Below, one piece after another: positions 43,739 through 52,477 of a DNA stretch of 64,000 bases. The position numbers and the translations under genes were made by a program. The notes beneath the pieces were generated by a model. The model made no database searches. It was not told the DNA's origin and saw only the letters and a program-made list of their open reading frames with translations. The stretch is taken from contig NZ_AP023360.1 in the NCBI RefSeq assembly GCF_018326265.1, positions 5,985,501 to 6,049,500 of the forward strand. The letters run 5' to 3'. Numbering within the stretch: the stretch's first letter is position 1; each line of letters begins with the position of its first letter. This stretch comes from Catellatospora sp. IY07-71. GTDB taxonomy: Bacteria; Actinomycetota; Actinomycetes; Mycobacteriales; Micromonosporaceae.

Positions 43739-46513
43739 TCAGATCGGGATGCAACCTCTCAGCTGCGCCGCCGCCGCGTCGGGCAGGTCGTCCAGGATCG
43801 CCGAGGCCGCCGCCCACGCCTGGGCGCCGGCTTCGGTCCGGCCGGCCGCCTGATGGGTTTCGCCGAGCCGGATCAGGCTCTCGGCCTCGCCGTAGTGGTG
43901 ACCGGTCTCCCGGTACAGCTGCACGGCCCGCAGGTAGTACGCGACGGCCAGTTCCGCGTCTCCCCGGCCGCGGTGGATGAAGCCGAGGCTGTCCAGAGTG
44001 TGCGCGAGTGCGTTGCGGTTGCCCATCTCCTCCAGCTCCCGCGCCGCCTGACGGCAGTGCTCCAGCGCCTGCACGTGGTCGCCGAGCTGCGCGCAGAGCC
44101 AGCCGACGAGGTTGCGGGCGCGCGCGGCCGACATCGCGTCGCCCAGCGACTCCGACACGGCCATGGCCTGTCGGGCGTGGGTCAGTGCCTCGCCGTACCG
44201 GCCCTGCTCCTCCAGCAGGAACGCGATACTGCGATGCGACCGGGCGACGCCCTGGCCGTCGCCGGTCGCAGCCGACAGGGCCAGTCCCTGCCGGTGGTGG
44301 CCGTAGGCCTCATCGTAACGGCCCATCTTGCTCAGCGCGGTGGCCACGCCGCGGTGGGAGCCGGCCCGCCTCGACACGTCTCCGAGGCGCTCGGCCGCAC
44401 CCAGTGCCGACAGCTGTGTGTCGTGCCACTCGCGCCAGCGGGAACGCCGGTCCAGATAGGTCTCCAACACCCAGGCCAGCTCCCAGACCTGGGCGTCCCA
44501 GCCCGCCTCGGCGGCCCGGTCCACCACCGCCAGCAGCGCCGCACGCTCCTGGTCGAACCACTCCAGGGCCTCGTCCAGCCCGCTGACGGGGTGCACGGCC
44601 ACGCCGCCGCGCGCCGGGCACAGCACGATCGGCGAGCGGAACGGCTGCAGCACGGCGTCGGCGGCGTGCGCGGTGTGCAGCAGGTGGTCGACCAGCCGTC
44701 GTACGGACTCCGCCTGCTCCTGCTCGGGCAGTGACTCCTCGGCCAGCTCCACGGCGAACGCGCGCAGCAGGTCGTGCATCGACCACCGACCGGGGGTGTG
44801 TTCGGCCACCAGGTTGGCCTGAACGAGTTCGAGCAGCGACAGCCGAGACGCCCGCGGGGCGACCCCCGCCAGGCTGGCCGCCGCCGCCGCGGCGATGTCC
44901 GGACCCGGATGCAGGCCGAGCAGCCGGAACAGGCGGGCGCCGGGCTCCGACAGGGCCTGGTACGACCAGCGGAAAGCGGCCCGGACACCGGCCTGCGTGT
45001 CGGGACCGGCGAACGGGTCGAGCCCGTGGCGGGCCGGGCGCAGCTCGTCGGCCAGCCTCCCCAGTGGGAAGGCCGGGTAAGTCGCCGCCCGGGCGGCTAC
45101 GACGGTCAGCGCCAGCGGCAGCCGCGCGCAGGCGTCGACGATGACGTCGACCGCGGCGCCGGCGTCGGCGACCCGCCGCTGCCCGAGCCGCACGCTCAGC
45201 AGCTCCCGGGCCTCGGCTGCCGACAGCAGATCCAGTAGCACCGGTTCGGCGCCTTCGGCCGCGACCAGACCGGGCAGCTGGTGGCGGCTGGTGACCACGG
45301 TCAGGCTCGCGGCGGACCCCGGCAGCAGCGGTCTGGCCTGCTCGGCGTCGCGCACGTTGTCCAGCACGAGCAGCATCCGGCGTCCGGCGAACAGGCTGCG
45401 CAGCAGTCCTGTCTGCGCGTCGAGATGTTCGGGGATCTGGTGCGCGTCGTCGGTCACAGCGTCGATCAGGGTCCGCACAGCCTCGGTGGTGCTCATGGGC
45501 CGGCCGCCGCCGAACCCGCGCAGATTCAGGTACAGCTGCCCGTCCGGAAACCGGTCCGCGACGCTGTGCGCCCAGTTCAGGGCCAGCGCGGTCTTGCCGA
45601 CCCCGGCCGTGCCGACGACGGCGGCGACGGTGGGAGCGTGCGGCCGCTGGGCGGCGAGCACCCCGTCGAGCTGGGCCCATTCGCGGCGGCGGCCGACGAA
45701 TCCGGCCGGGGCCGCGGGCAGCTGGCGAGGCACGACCCGGGCGCCGAGGTCCCGGCCGGCCGGCGGCGAGGCGCGCAGCGTGCCGCGCAGCAGCTGCAGG
45801 TGCACCTGCCGCACGGCCGGGCCGGGGTCGGCGCCGTACTCCTGGGCCAGATGGTGGCGGAGCTTCTCGTACACCTGCATCGCTTCGGCGTTGCGCCCGC
45901 AGCCGTGCAGCGCCAGCATCAGCCGTCCCACGAGCCGCTCCCGCAACGGCCGCTGCTCGACGAGGTCGGTGAGCAGCCTGATCGCCGGCTCGGGGCGGCC
46001 TCGGGCGAGTTCTGCGTCGGCGAGCTGCTCCTCGGCGTCGAGGCGCTGCTCGCTCAGCCGCTGCCGGGCTCCGGCGGCGAACGCGGCCCGGACGTCGGCA
46101 AGGGCCTCGCCCCGCCACAGCGCCAGCGCGTCGGTCAGCAGCGCGGCGGCGCGGGCGTGGGCGCCCGAGGCCGTGGCCTGCTTGGCGGTGGCCACGGCGT
46201 CGGCGAACAGGTGCGCGTCGACGGTCGCGCCGTCGAGGCCGAGCCGGTAGCCACCCGACGTGGTGAGCACGGCGGCACCGCAGGGCAGGGCCCGCAGGGA
46301 CCGCCGCAGCGCCGACACCCCGACGTGGATCTGGTCCCGTGCCGAGGCCGGCGCGGCGTCGCCCCACAGGGCCGCGACCAGCTGGCCGATGGTGGTGACG
46401 CGGTGCGGGTGCAGCAGCAGGTATGCCAGCAGAGCCCGGTGGCGCGGCTGGCCAAGCGGCACGGTGTGGTCTCCGGTGAACGCCTCGACCGGGCCCAGAA
46501 TGCCAAACCGCAA
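43739..46513 (-). CDS. SARP/AfsR-type regulator with NB-ARC and TPR domains
   Basis: The 924-residue regulator begins with a winged-helix DNA-binding domain (LRFGILGPVEAFTGDHTVPL; about 1-90) and a bacterial transcriptional activation domain (about 95-240; RPLRERLVGRLMLALHGCGR). An NB-ARC ATPase follows (VVGTAGVGKTALALNWAH; LLVLDNVRDAEQARPLLPG; LPLALTVVAARA), then TPR repeats to the end. Such proteins switch on secondary-metabolite or other gene sets. The start is TTG 46511-46513, because GGAGG sits 6 bases upstream and the residues then match the family start. No biosynthetic cluster is visible in the window, so the target is unknown. Confidence 0.9.
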   Translation of the reverse strand: MRFGILGPVEAFTGDHTVPLGQPRHRALLAYLLLHPHRVTTIGQLVAALWGDAAPASARDQIHVGVSALRRSLRALPCGAAVLTTSGGYRLGLDGATVDAHLFADAVATAKQATASGAHARAAALLTDALALWRGEALADVRAAFAAGARQRLSEQRLDAEEQLADAELARGRPEPAIRLLTDLVEQRPLRERLVGRLMLALHGCGRNAEAMQVYEKLRHHLAQEYGADPGPAVRQVHLQLLRGTLRASPPAGRDLGARVVPRQLPAAPAGFVGRRREWAQLDGVLAAQRPHAPTVAAVVGTAGVGKTALALNWAHSVADRFPDGQLYLNLRGFGGGRPMSTTEAVRTLIDAVTDDAHQIPEHLDAQTGLLRSLFAGRRMLLVLDNVRDAEQARPLLPGSAASLTVVTSRHQLPGLVAAEGAEPVLLDLLSAAEARELLSVRLGQRRVADAGAAVDVIVDACARLPLALTVVAARAATYPAFPLGRLADELRPARHGLDPFAGPDTQAGVRAAFRWSYQALSEPGARLFRLLGLHPGPDIAAAAAASLAGVAPRASRLSLLELVQANLVAEHTPGRWSMHDLLRAFAVELAEESLPEQEQAESVRRLVDHLLHTAHAADAVLQPFRSPIVLCPARGGVAVHPVSGLDEALEWFDQERAALLAVVDRAAEAGWDAQVWELAWVLETYLDRRSRWREWHDTQLSALGAAERLGDVSRRAGSHRGVATALSKMGRYDEAYGHHRQGLALSAATGDGQGVARSHRSIAFLLEEQGRYGEALTHARQAMAVSESLGDAMSAARARNLVGWLCAQLGDHVQALEHCRQAARELEEMGNRNALAHTLDSLGFIHRGRGDAELAVAYYLRAVQLYRETGHHYGEAESLIRLGETHQAAGRTEAGAQAWAAASAILDDLPDAAAAQLRGCIPI

Positions 46514-46879
46514 GGTCCGTCCTCCCCGCACCGTCACCGACTGTCGCACACTATGGACACCGCGTCGCCACGGCAAGCCCGCGACGGCGCTGCAGGTCGC
46601 GGTGTCCGTCCCGCGACCTCGTTCCTGGCGGCGGGGCGCTTATCCCGGAGACCGTGGAGGGCTGATACCTGCGCGGTGCCGTTGTCCAGGCAGAAGTACG
46701 TGACAGCGTGAAGCGGCAGCCGTGGGTGTCGTCTCCAGGCGCGAAGCGGATTCGGTCGACGGGATCCGCAGCCGGTTGCGGTCGTCGCCGTAGCGGGCCG
46801 GCCCGGTCGTCAACGGCAAGCGGGGGTCGCGGCATGCCCGAGCGGTCGCGCCGGACGTGCCGTTCCGCCTCGACGCCAT

Positions 46880-47093
46880 CCGACCGTCTACCACTACTTC
46901 CGGACCTGGACCCGCGGCGGCACTCCCACCCGCCTGCACGACAGTCTGCGCGAACAGGTCCGCGCTGCCGAAGGACGCAACACCACCCCGACAGCGGCGA
47001 TCATGGACTCGCAGTCGGTACGCGCAGCGAGACCGTCGACAAGACCAGCTGCGGCTACGACGCGGGCAAGCTCGTCCGTGGAGCGAAGCGCCG
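46880..47093 (+). mobile_element. IS5-family transposase relic, frameshifted
   Basis: HPTVYHYFRTWTRGGTPTRL, then HDSLREQVRAAEGRNTTPTA and AIMDSQSVRAA carry the first catalytic Asp (MDSQS). After a one-base shift, SETVDKTSCGYDAGKLVRGA continues the IS5-type DDE core. The N-terminal helix-turn-helix part and the C-terminal catalytic residues are missing. No inverted repeats or target duplication could be defined. The right end abuts the 3' end of the frameshifted sigma factor gene; the 46514-46879 spacer on the left shows nothing else. Confidence 0.75.
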
Positions 47094-47986
47094 TCAGCGC
47101 CGCGTGAGCGGGACGCGGTCGGCGACACGGGTCAGCTTCTCGGGGTTGCGGACATAGTAGAGGCCGGTGATGCCGGTGTGCTCGGCCCGGATCGCCAGCA
47201 CGCCGTCGACCTCGCCGTTCAGGCGTACGAGCAGTGCCGGGTTGCCGTTGACCACGGTCGGTTCAGCGGTGAGGGTGCCTTCGACGTTGCCCAGACCACC
47301 GAGGAACATGCGGGCAGCCTTCTGCGCGCCGATGATCGGCCGCAGTGCGGCCTGCTTGACGCCGCCGCCGTCTCCCACCAGGACGACGTCGGGAGCGAGC
47401 ACTTTGAGCAGGCCCTGCAGGTCCCTGGTTTCCACCGCGCGTTGGAAGGCCTCCAGAGCCGCCCGGGTCTGGCTGGCGGATGCGATCTGACGGGGCGGCG
47501 GGCGTCGACGTGCCGGCGTGCGCGGTGTGCGATCTGGTGGACGGCTGCCGTGCTCTTGCCGATGGCCGCCGCGATCTCGTCGTAGCTCACGTCGAAGGCC
47601 TCGCGCAGCACGAAGACGGCGCGTTCGGTCGGTGAGAGCGTCTCCAGGACGAGCATGAGGCCCAGCGACACGCTTTCGGCGAGTTCGACGTCGTCGGCGA
47701 CGTCCGGTGCGGTGAGCAGCGGCTCGGGCAGCCATGGTCCGACGTATGCCTCCCGGCGGCGTTTCATGGCACGCAGCCGGTTGAGCGACTGCCGGGTGGT
47801 GATCCGGACCAGGTAGGCGCGCTGGTCGCGCACGTGCTGCGGTCGGACCTCGATCCAGCGCAGCCAGGTTTCCTGCAGGACGTCTTCGGCGTCGGCCGCC
47901 GACCCGAGCATCTCGTACGCGACGGTGAACAGCAGGTTGCGGTGAGCGATGAAGGCGTCGGTCGCCGGATCTGCGGAGTGGTTCAC
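47094..47986 (-). pseudogene. sigJ: ECF41-type sigma factor (SigJ-like) with one frameshift
   Basis: From ATG 47986 the sigma-2 and sigma-4 domains are read: FIAHRNLLFTVAYEMLGSAA, AEDVLQETWLRW, LSPTERAVFVLREAFDVSYD, EIAAAIGKSTAAVHQIAHRA. After about 47510 the SnoaL-like C-terminal domain continues in another frame: RAALEAFQRAVETRDLQGLL, VVLVGDGGGVKQAAL, PALLVRLNGEVDGVLAI, ending VPLTRR. The DGGG motif is typical of ECF41 factors, whose C-terminal domain regulates activity. A single indel between residues about 160 and 170 would restore a protein of about 297 residues, so this may be an assembly error or a recent loss. DoxX upstream (57 bp) is a usual ECF41 partner. Confidence 0.8.
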
Positions 47987-48043
47987 GTCTCGATCCTTGT
48001 CGCCGGGGGTGCCATGGTCGCCGAGAGCGGCATGTCTTCGCCT

Positions 48044-48430
48044 CTATCCGGTGAAGGGCTCGAGGCTGAAGCGGCCCCACGCGACGAAGGCCGCGGTCGC
48101 GAGATAGGCGAAGTTCAGTAGTGCCAGCGAATACTGACCGAGACGGCCGTGTGTGATCATCGCTCCGATCATGAGCACGATCCAGCAGACGGCGGTCACC
48201 GGCACCATGAACGTCGCGATGCCGAGCACGCCTGGCAGGGTCAGGCCGACGGCGGCCAGCAACTCGAGAATCCCGAGCGTCTTGACGAAGCCGGCGCCGG
48301 CGTGGCGGAGCCATTCGCCACCGCTGTGCGCAGCGGCCAGCTTGTCCTTCGGCACGAACGTCTTGGTGATGCCGCCCAGCAGGGCGACGCCTGCCAGCAG
48401 GCCGGCTGCGATCCACAGCGCGAGGTTCAT
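48044..48430 (-). CDS. DoxX family membrane protein
   Basis: The 128-residue protein has four hydrophobic segments (start MNLALWIAAGLLAGVALLGG; GFVKTLGILELLAAVGLTLP; VPVTAVCWIVLMIGAMITHG; SLALLNFAYLATAAFVAWGR), the DoxX/DoxD pattern. In actinobacteria such genes are common targets and neighbours of ECF41 sigma factors; the biochemical role is unclear, possibly redox at the membrane. ATG 48430 is the family-typical start. The downstream sigJ-like gene is on the same strand. Confidence 0.85.
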   Translation of the reverse strand: MNLALWIAAGLLAGVALLGGITKTFVPKDKLAAAHSGGEWLRHAGAGFVKTLGILELLAAVGLTLPGVLGIATFMVPVTAVCWIVLMIGAMITHGRLGQYSLALLNFAYLATAAFVAWGRFSLEPFTG

Positions 48431-48739
48431 TCGCTCTCTCCTTGCCCTAGGTGGGTGAATGCGATCTCCGAGCCGTTCGCAGGAAGTCCGGGATACGGCA
48501 CCTGCCGCAGTCCGGGCGTGGCGTGGCTTGCGAGGTCACAGTGGTTGTTGTGTCGAGGGGTTCGGCCATAAGACACGCGCGGACCGGCCGTGCTGACAAC
48601 ATGTGAGGCAGACCACTTTCATGCGTCCGGCTCGCCATCCACATCACTGGCGGGCCAGGTACCGGGGTCCCTCGGGCAAGTCGGCGCGCCGACCGCCGGG
48701 CGTTCGTCGACGCGGTCGCGTGGCTGGAGGAGCGCGGCG

Positions 48740-48836
48740 CGATTCCGGCGATGATGCACAGCGCATATGCGCGCACCGGCACGGGCCCGAGGTGCCAGAC
48801 GGCGGTGGACGGGGATGGCAGCGACGCGAGGCCCAC
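48740..48836 (-). pseudogene. N-terminal relic of prolipoprotein diacylglyceryl transferase
   Basis: The minus strand reads [20 protein letters not shown], then [10 protein letters not shown], which is the conserved N-terminal start of Lgt ([27 protein letters not shown]). Similarity stops after about 32 residues, and the rest of the roughly 300-residue enzyme is absent. The rest of the 48431-48948 gap holds no other recognisable gene. Confidence 0.7.
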
Positions 48837-48921
48837 GCCCAGCGGACACTACTCGGCGGCAGCGGTTAGCTCGTGGTTGGCGCGGGCGTGCGGGTGGGAT
48901 ATGCCATTGGCCTTGCTGTAA

Positions 48922-49218
<297 letters not shown>

Positions 49219-49225
49219 TCCCTCA

Positions 49226-49251
49226 GCCGCCACTCGCGACCGGGTGGCGGC
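49226..49251 (+). terminator. Hairpin after cstR
   Basis: GCCGCCAC (49226-49233) pairs with GTGGCGGC (49244-49251) across a 10-base loop, 8 bases after the cstR stop and followed by ATTCTTC. This would separate cstR from the downstream operon. Confidence 0.6.
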
Positions 49252-49268
49252 ATTCTTCGGCACTTCGG

Positions 49269-49284
49269 ATACCCCCCGGGGTAC
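49269..49284. promoter_or_regulatory. CstR-type operator 2
   Basis: ATACCCCCCGGGGTAC lies 66 bases before the persulfide dioxygenase start. Together with operator 3 it forms a pair whose centres are 45 bp apart, flanking a promoter-sized A/T-richer stretch (49285-49313). Confidence 0.7.
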
Positions 49285-49313
49285 ATCCCTTACAGCACTC
49301 TTGTCGCTTTTAT

Positions 49314-49329
49314 ATACCCCCTGGGGTAT
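49314..49329. promoter_or_regulatory. CstR-type operator 3
   Basis: ATACCCCCTGGGGTAT is a perfect-arm palindrome 21 bases before ATG 49350, between the likely promoter and the ribosome site (GAAGGAG). Occupancy would block transcription. Confidence 0.75.
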
Positions 49330-49349
49330 AGGATTGAAGGAGATCAGAC

Positions 49350-50678
49350 ATGGAGATCGTCTCGTTCCGCACGCCCGGTCTGGGCGACCAGACCTACCTG
49401 CTCACACATGATGGCCGGGGCGTGCTCGTGGACCCGCAGCGCGACATCGACCGGTTCCTGACCGCCGCCGCCGAGCGCGACGTGCAGCTGCGGTTCGTCC
49501 TGGAGACGCACCTGCACAACGACTACGTCTCCGGCGGCGAGCAGGCCGCACTGCGTACCGGGGCGGAGCTGGTCCTGCCCGCCGCGGCGGCCGCAGCCTA
49601 CCCGCACACCCCGGCGTTCCACCTGGAGGACATCAAGGGCGGGCAGGGTCTGCGCGTGCGCCCGATCCACACTCCAGGCCACACCCCGGAGCACACCAGC
49701 TACCTGGTGCTCATCGACGGCGAGCCGGTGGCGGTGTTCTCCGGTGGCAGCCTGCTGGTGGCCTCGGCCGGCCGGCCCGACCTGCTGGGCATGCCCCGCG
49801 CCCGGACCCTCGCCAAGCTGCAGTACGGCTCCCTGCACCGGCTGGCCGGGCTGCCCCGCGACATCGAGCTTCTGCCCACTCACGGCGAGGGATCGTTCTG
49901 CACGTCCAGCGGCGCCGGCCGCTACACCTCCACCATCGGCACGGAGGTCGACACCAACCCGCTGCTGTCCATCGGTGACGTCGAGGCGTTCGCCGATCGG
50001 CTGCTTGCCGAGCCGATGCCGATCCCCGCGTTCTACCGGCACATGGGCCCGGCCAACACCCTCGGCGTGCCGCCGATGCCGCCGGTCACCGTGCCCGAAC
50101 TGGACATCACCGGCCTGCCCGCAGGCGCACACGTGGTCGACATCCGCCCACGCGTCGCGCTCGCCGCGGGTCATCTGCCCGGATCGCTCGGCATCGAGCT
50201 GGGCACCGACTTCGGGTCGTGGGCCGGCTGGCTGCTGCCCTACCAGGCCCCGATCGTCCTCGTGGCCGACCGCGGTCAGGACGTGGCCGAGGCCGTGACC
50301 CAGCTTGCGCAGATCGGCATCGACACCGTCACCGGGGTCTTGTACGACCTCGCCGCCGCGGCGACCTCCGGTTTCGAGCTGGCCGACCTGCCCACCTTCC
50401 TCAGCTACGTCACGGCGCCGCACGCGCAGGTCCTCGACGTGCGCATGCCCAGTGAGCAGGCCGCCGTGTCAATCGACGGCGCCATGTGCCGGTTCCTGCC
50501 TGACCTGATCACCGACGGCATCCCGGCCGAGCTCGACCGCGCCCGGCCTGTGCTCGTTGCCTGCGGCTCGGGGCGCCGTGCGGCCATCGCCGCGACGGTC
50601 CTGCTGCGCGAGGGCTACCAGCCGATCGTGCTTACCGGCGCCGGGGTCCCCGACGTGGCCGCCGCCGCAGCCGCCTGA
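49350..50678 (+). CDS. CstB-like persulfide dioxygenase-rhodanese fusion
   Basis: This 442-residue enzyme oxidises low-molecular-weight persulfides. The N-terminal metallo-beta-lactamase domain has ETHLHNDYVSGG (H54, H56, D58), IHTPGHTPEHTSY and LPTHGEG, consistent with the mononuclear-iron ETHE1/persulfide dioxygenase group. Two rhodanese-like domains follow (about 265-350 and 360-442). The first has LVADRG where Cys would be and looks inactive; the second has VLVACGSGRRA with an active-site Cys. This MBL-pseudorhodanese-rhodanese order is that of staphylococcal CstB, which turns persulfide into thiosulfate. AAGGAG precedes ATG 49350. It heads a three-gene operon. Confidence 0.9.
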   Translation: MEIVSFRTPGLGDQTYLLTHDGRGVLVDPQRDIDRFLTAAAERDVQLRFVLETHLHNDYVSGGEQAALRTGAELVLPAAAAAAYPHTPAFHLEDIKGGQGLRVRPIHTPGHTPEHTSYLVLIDGEPVAVFSGGSLLVASAGRPDLLGMPRARTLAKLQYGSLHRLAGLPRDIELLPTHGEGSFCTSSGAGRYTSTIGTEVDTNPLLSIGDVEAFADRLLAEPMPIPAFYRHMGPANTLGVPPMPPVTVPELDITGLPAGAHVVDIRPRVALAAGHLPGSLGIELGTDFGSWAGWLLPYQAPIVLVADRGQDVAEAVTQLAQIGIDTVTGVLYDLAAAATSGFELADLPTFLSYVTAPHAQVLDVRMPSEQAAVSIDGAMCRFLPDLITDGIPAELDRARPVLVACGSGRRAAIAATVLLREGYQPIVLTGAGVPDVAAAAAA

Positions 50679-50712
50679 CCACCACCCACAACACCCGAAG
50701 GAAACCCTGACC

Positions 50713-51300
50713 ATGACCCAGACCGCGCCCGCGGCCATCGACGTCGTGTCCACCCGGGCACTGCTGGCCGCCAACCCCGACACCCTGCTCGTCGACGTGC
50801 GCACGCCGGGCGAGTACGAGACCGCGCACATCGCCGGCTCGATCAACCTGCCCCTCGATCAGGTCGACGCGCACCTGCAGCACATCGTGGCCGCCGCCGG
50901 CGCCACCATGGTGATCGTCTGCCAGTCCGGCAACCGTGCCGGGCAGTGCCAGAGCAGGCTCAGTGCCGCCGGGGTCACCGGCGCCGCAGTGATGACCGGC
51001 GGTCTCAACGCCTGGCTGGCGGCCGGCGCGCCCGTGGTGCGCGGGCGGCAGCGCTGGAGCCTGGAGCGCCAGGTCCGCCTGGTCGCCGGAGGCATCGTCC
51101 TGGTGTCGATCGTCGCCAGCGTGTGGCTGCCCGCCGCACGTTACCTGGCCGGGTTCATCGGCGCCGGTCTGACGTTCGCCGCGCTGACCGACACCTGCGC
51201 CATGGGCATGATGCTGGCCAAACTGCCCTACAACCGGCCCGCGAAGGCCGCCGACGTCCGGCAGGCCCTCGCCGCGCGGGGCGGGAGGTCCATCCGATGA
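50713..51300 (+). CDS. Rhodanese fused to DUF2892 membrane segment
   Basis: The 195-residue protein has an N-terminal rhodanese domain (about 8-110; LVDVRTPGEYETAHIAGSIN; active Cys in VIVCQSGNRAGQ) and a C-terminal DUF2892 membrane part with two spans (RLVAGGIVLVSIVASVWLP; AGFIGAGLTFAALTDTCAMG). It would be a membrane-tethered sulfurtransferase handing sulfane sulfur to partners such as the next-gene exporter. ATG 50713 follows the CstB-like stop by 34 bases. Its stop overlaps the tauE start as ATGA. Confidence 0.88.
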   Translation: MTQTAPAAIDVVSTRALLAANPDTLLVDVRTPGEYETAHIAGSINLPLDQVDAHLQHIVAAAGATMVIVCQSGNRAGQCQSRLSAAGVTGAAVMTGGLNAWLAAGAPVVRGRQRWSLERQVRLVAGGIVLVSIVASVWLPAARYLAGFIGAGLTFAALTDTCAMGMMLAKLPYNRPAKAADVRQALAARGGRSIR

Positions 51301-52061
51301 CCGCCTGGCTCGCCCTCACCCTGGCCGCGTCCGTGGCCATCGGGCTGACGCTGGGCATGCTCGGCGGAGGCGGCTCGATCCTCACCGTCCCGGTGCTGGT
51401 CTACCTAGCCGACATCGAACCGAAGTCCGCGATCGCGATGTCGCTGGTCGTGGTCGGGGTGACCAGCACCGTCGCGCTCGTGCCGCACGCCCGCGCCAGC
51501 CGGGTGCAGTGGCGCACCGGAGCGCTGTTCGGCGCGGCCGGCATGGCCGGCGCCTACGTCGGCGGCCGCGTCGCCCAGTTCATCCCCGGCGCCGTGCTGC
51601 TGGTCGCCTTCGCAGCGATGATGCTGGTGACCGCAGTCGCGATGCTGCGCTCCCGGCGCGGCATCACCGCAGCGCATCGGCCCGACGAGGCGCGGCTGCC
51701 GGTGGTGAAGATCCTCGCCGAGGGGGTGGCGGTCGGGCTGGTCACCGGCCTGGTCGGGGCGGGCGGCGGCTTCCTCGTCGTACCGGCCCTCGTGCTGCTG
51801 GGCGGGCTGCCCATGCCCGTGGCCGTGGGCACGTCGCTGCTGGTCATCGCGATGAAGTCTGTCGCCGGGCTGGGCGGCTACCTGCACAGCGTCAGCATCG
51901 ACTGGCGCCTGACCGCCGCGGTCACCGCCGTCGCCGTGCTCGGCAGCATCGCCGGTGGCCGCCTGGCCGGCCGGATCGACCCCGCCCTGCTACGCCGCAC
52001 CTTCGGCTGGTTCGTCGTCGTCATGGGCGTTGGGGTCCTGGCCGGGCAACTGGCCGGATAA
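51297..52061 (+). CDS. TauE/SafE family sulfite/sulfur-anion exporter
   Basis: The 254-residue membrane protein has eight hydrophobic segments in two inverted halves, with the family repeats GLTLGMLGGGGSILTVPVLV and GLVTGLVGAGGGFLVVPALV. TauE/SafE proteins export sulfite, sulfoacetate or related anions; the operon suggests export of sulfite or thiosulfate made from persulfide. ATG 51297 overlaps the rhodanese stop and has GGGAGG upstream. The stop at 52061 is followed about 90 bp later by a large palindrome. Confidence 0.88.
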   Translation: MTAWLALTLAASVAIGLTLGMLGGGGSILTVPVLVYLADIEPKSAIAMSLVVVGVTSTVALVPHARASRVQWRTGALFGAAGMAGAYVGGRVAQFIPGAVLLVAFAAMMLVTAVAMLRSRRGITAAHRPDEARLPVVKILAEGVAVGLVTGLVGAGGGFLVVPALVLLGGLPMPVAVGTSLLVIAMKSVAGLGGYLHSVSIDWRLTAAVTAVAVLGSIAGGRLAGRIDPALLRRTFGWFVVVMGVGVLAGQLAG

Positions 52062-52152
52062 ACCAAGCCGACGGCATCACCGCCATCGGCATGCAGGGCG
52101 CGCAGGTGACTGCTGCGCATGGCCACGGGTGTTGAAATCTTGCCAGAACGGC

Positions 52153-52202
52153 ACACCCAGGCCCGCATAATACCCCTGGGGGTATTATGCGGGCCTGGGT
52201 GT
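52153..52202. promoter_or_regulatory. Perfect 50-bp palindrome with a CstR-type core (operator 4)
   Basis: Two 24-base arms pair perfectly around the central TG. The left arm starts ACACCCAGGCCC and ends AATACCCC; the right arm is its exact complement. The centre, ATACCCCTGGGGGTAT (52170-52185), is the fourth CstR-type site. The palindrome begins 91 bases after the tauE stop and ends 26 bases before the ATG of the Cys-rich small gene. It could terminate the tauE operon, act as operator for the small gene, or both. Confidence 0.8.
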
Positions 52203-52228
52203 AGCGGAACACGCGAAGGGAGAACGTC

Positions 52229-52396
52229 ATGTGCCAGCGGGCCGTCTGCGACAAGTGCGGCAAGGCGACGTACGAGGGATGCGGAATGCACGTCGAGCAG
52301 GTCCTCGCCGACGTGCCCAAGCTGCAGCGGTGCACGTGCCGCCCGGCACAGGACGCGCCACGGCGTGGGTTCTGGGCCGCGCTGCGCCGCCGCTGA
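52229..52396 (+). CDS. Cys-rich small protein (55 aa), zinc-ribbon-like
   Basis: The 55-residue protein starts MCQRAVCDKCGKATYEGCGM and later has QRCTC, seven Cys in all, with CxxC and CxC spacings that suggest a metal (Zn) knuckle, and a basic tail ending FWAALRRR. Similar short proteins are common in actinobacteria, without known function. AAGGGAG lies 8 bases before ATG 52229. The CstR-type palindrome immediately upstream suggests persulfide- or sulfide-responsive expression. A perfect hairpin terminator follows. Confidence 0.75.
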   Translation: MCQRAVCDKCGKATYEGCGMHVEQVLADVPKLQRCTCRPAQDAPRRGFWAALRRR

Positions 52397-52430
52397 ACAG
52401 CCGCCTCACTACGCGAGGCTGGCAGCGGCA

Positions 52431-52461
52431 CGGTGCCCCGCACCCCGTGTGCGGGGCACCG
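52431..52461. terminator. Hairpin terminator between the Cys-rich gene and osmC
   Basis: CGGTGCCCCGCAC (52431-52443) pairs perfectly with GTGCGGGGCACCG (52449-52461) around a 5-base loop. It lies between two convergent genes (stops at 52396 and 52478) and can act in both directions. Confidence 0.8.
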
Positions 52462-52477
52462 GCTTGGCACGCCGACC

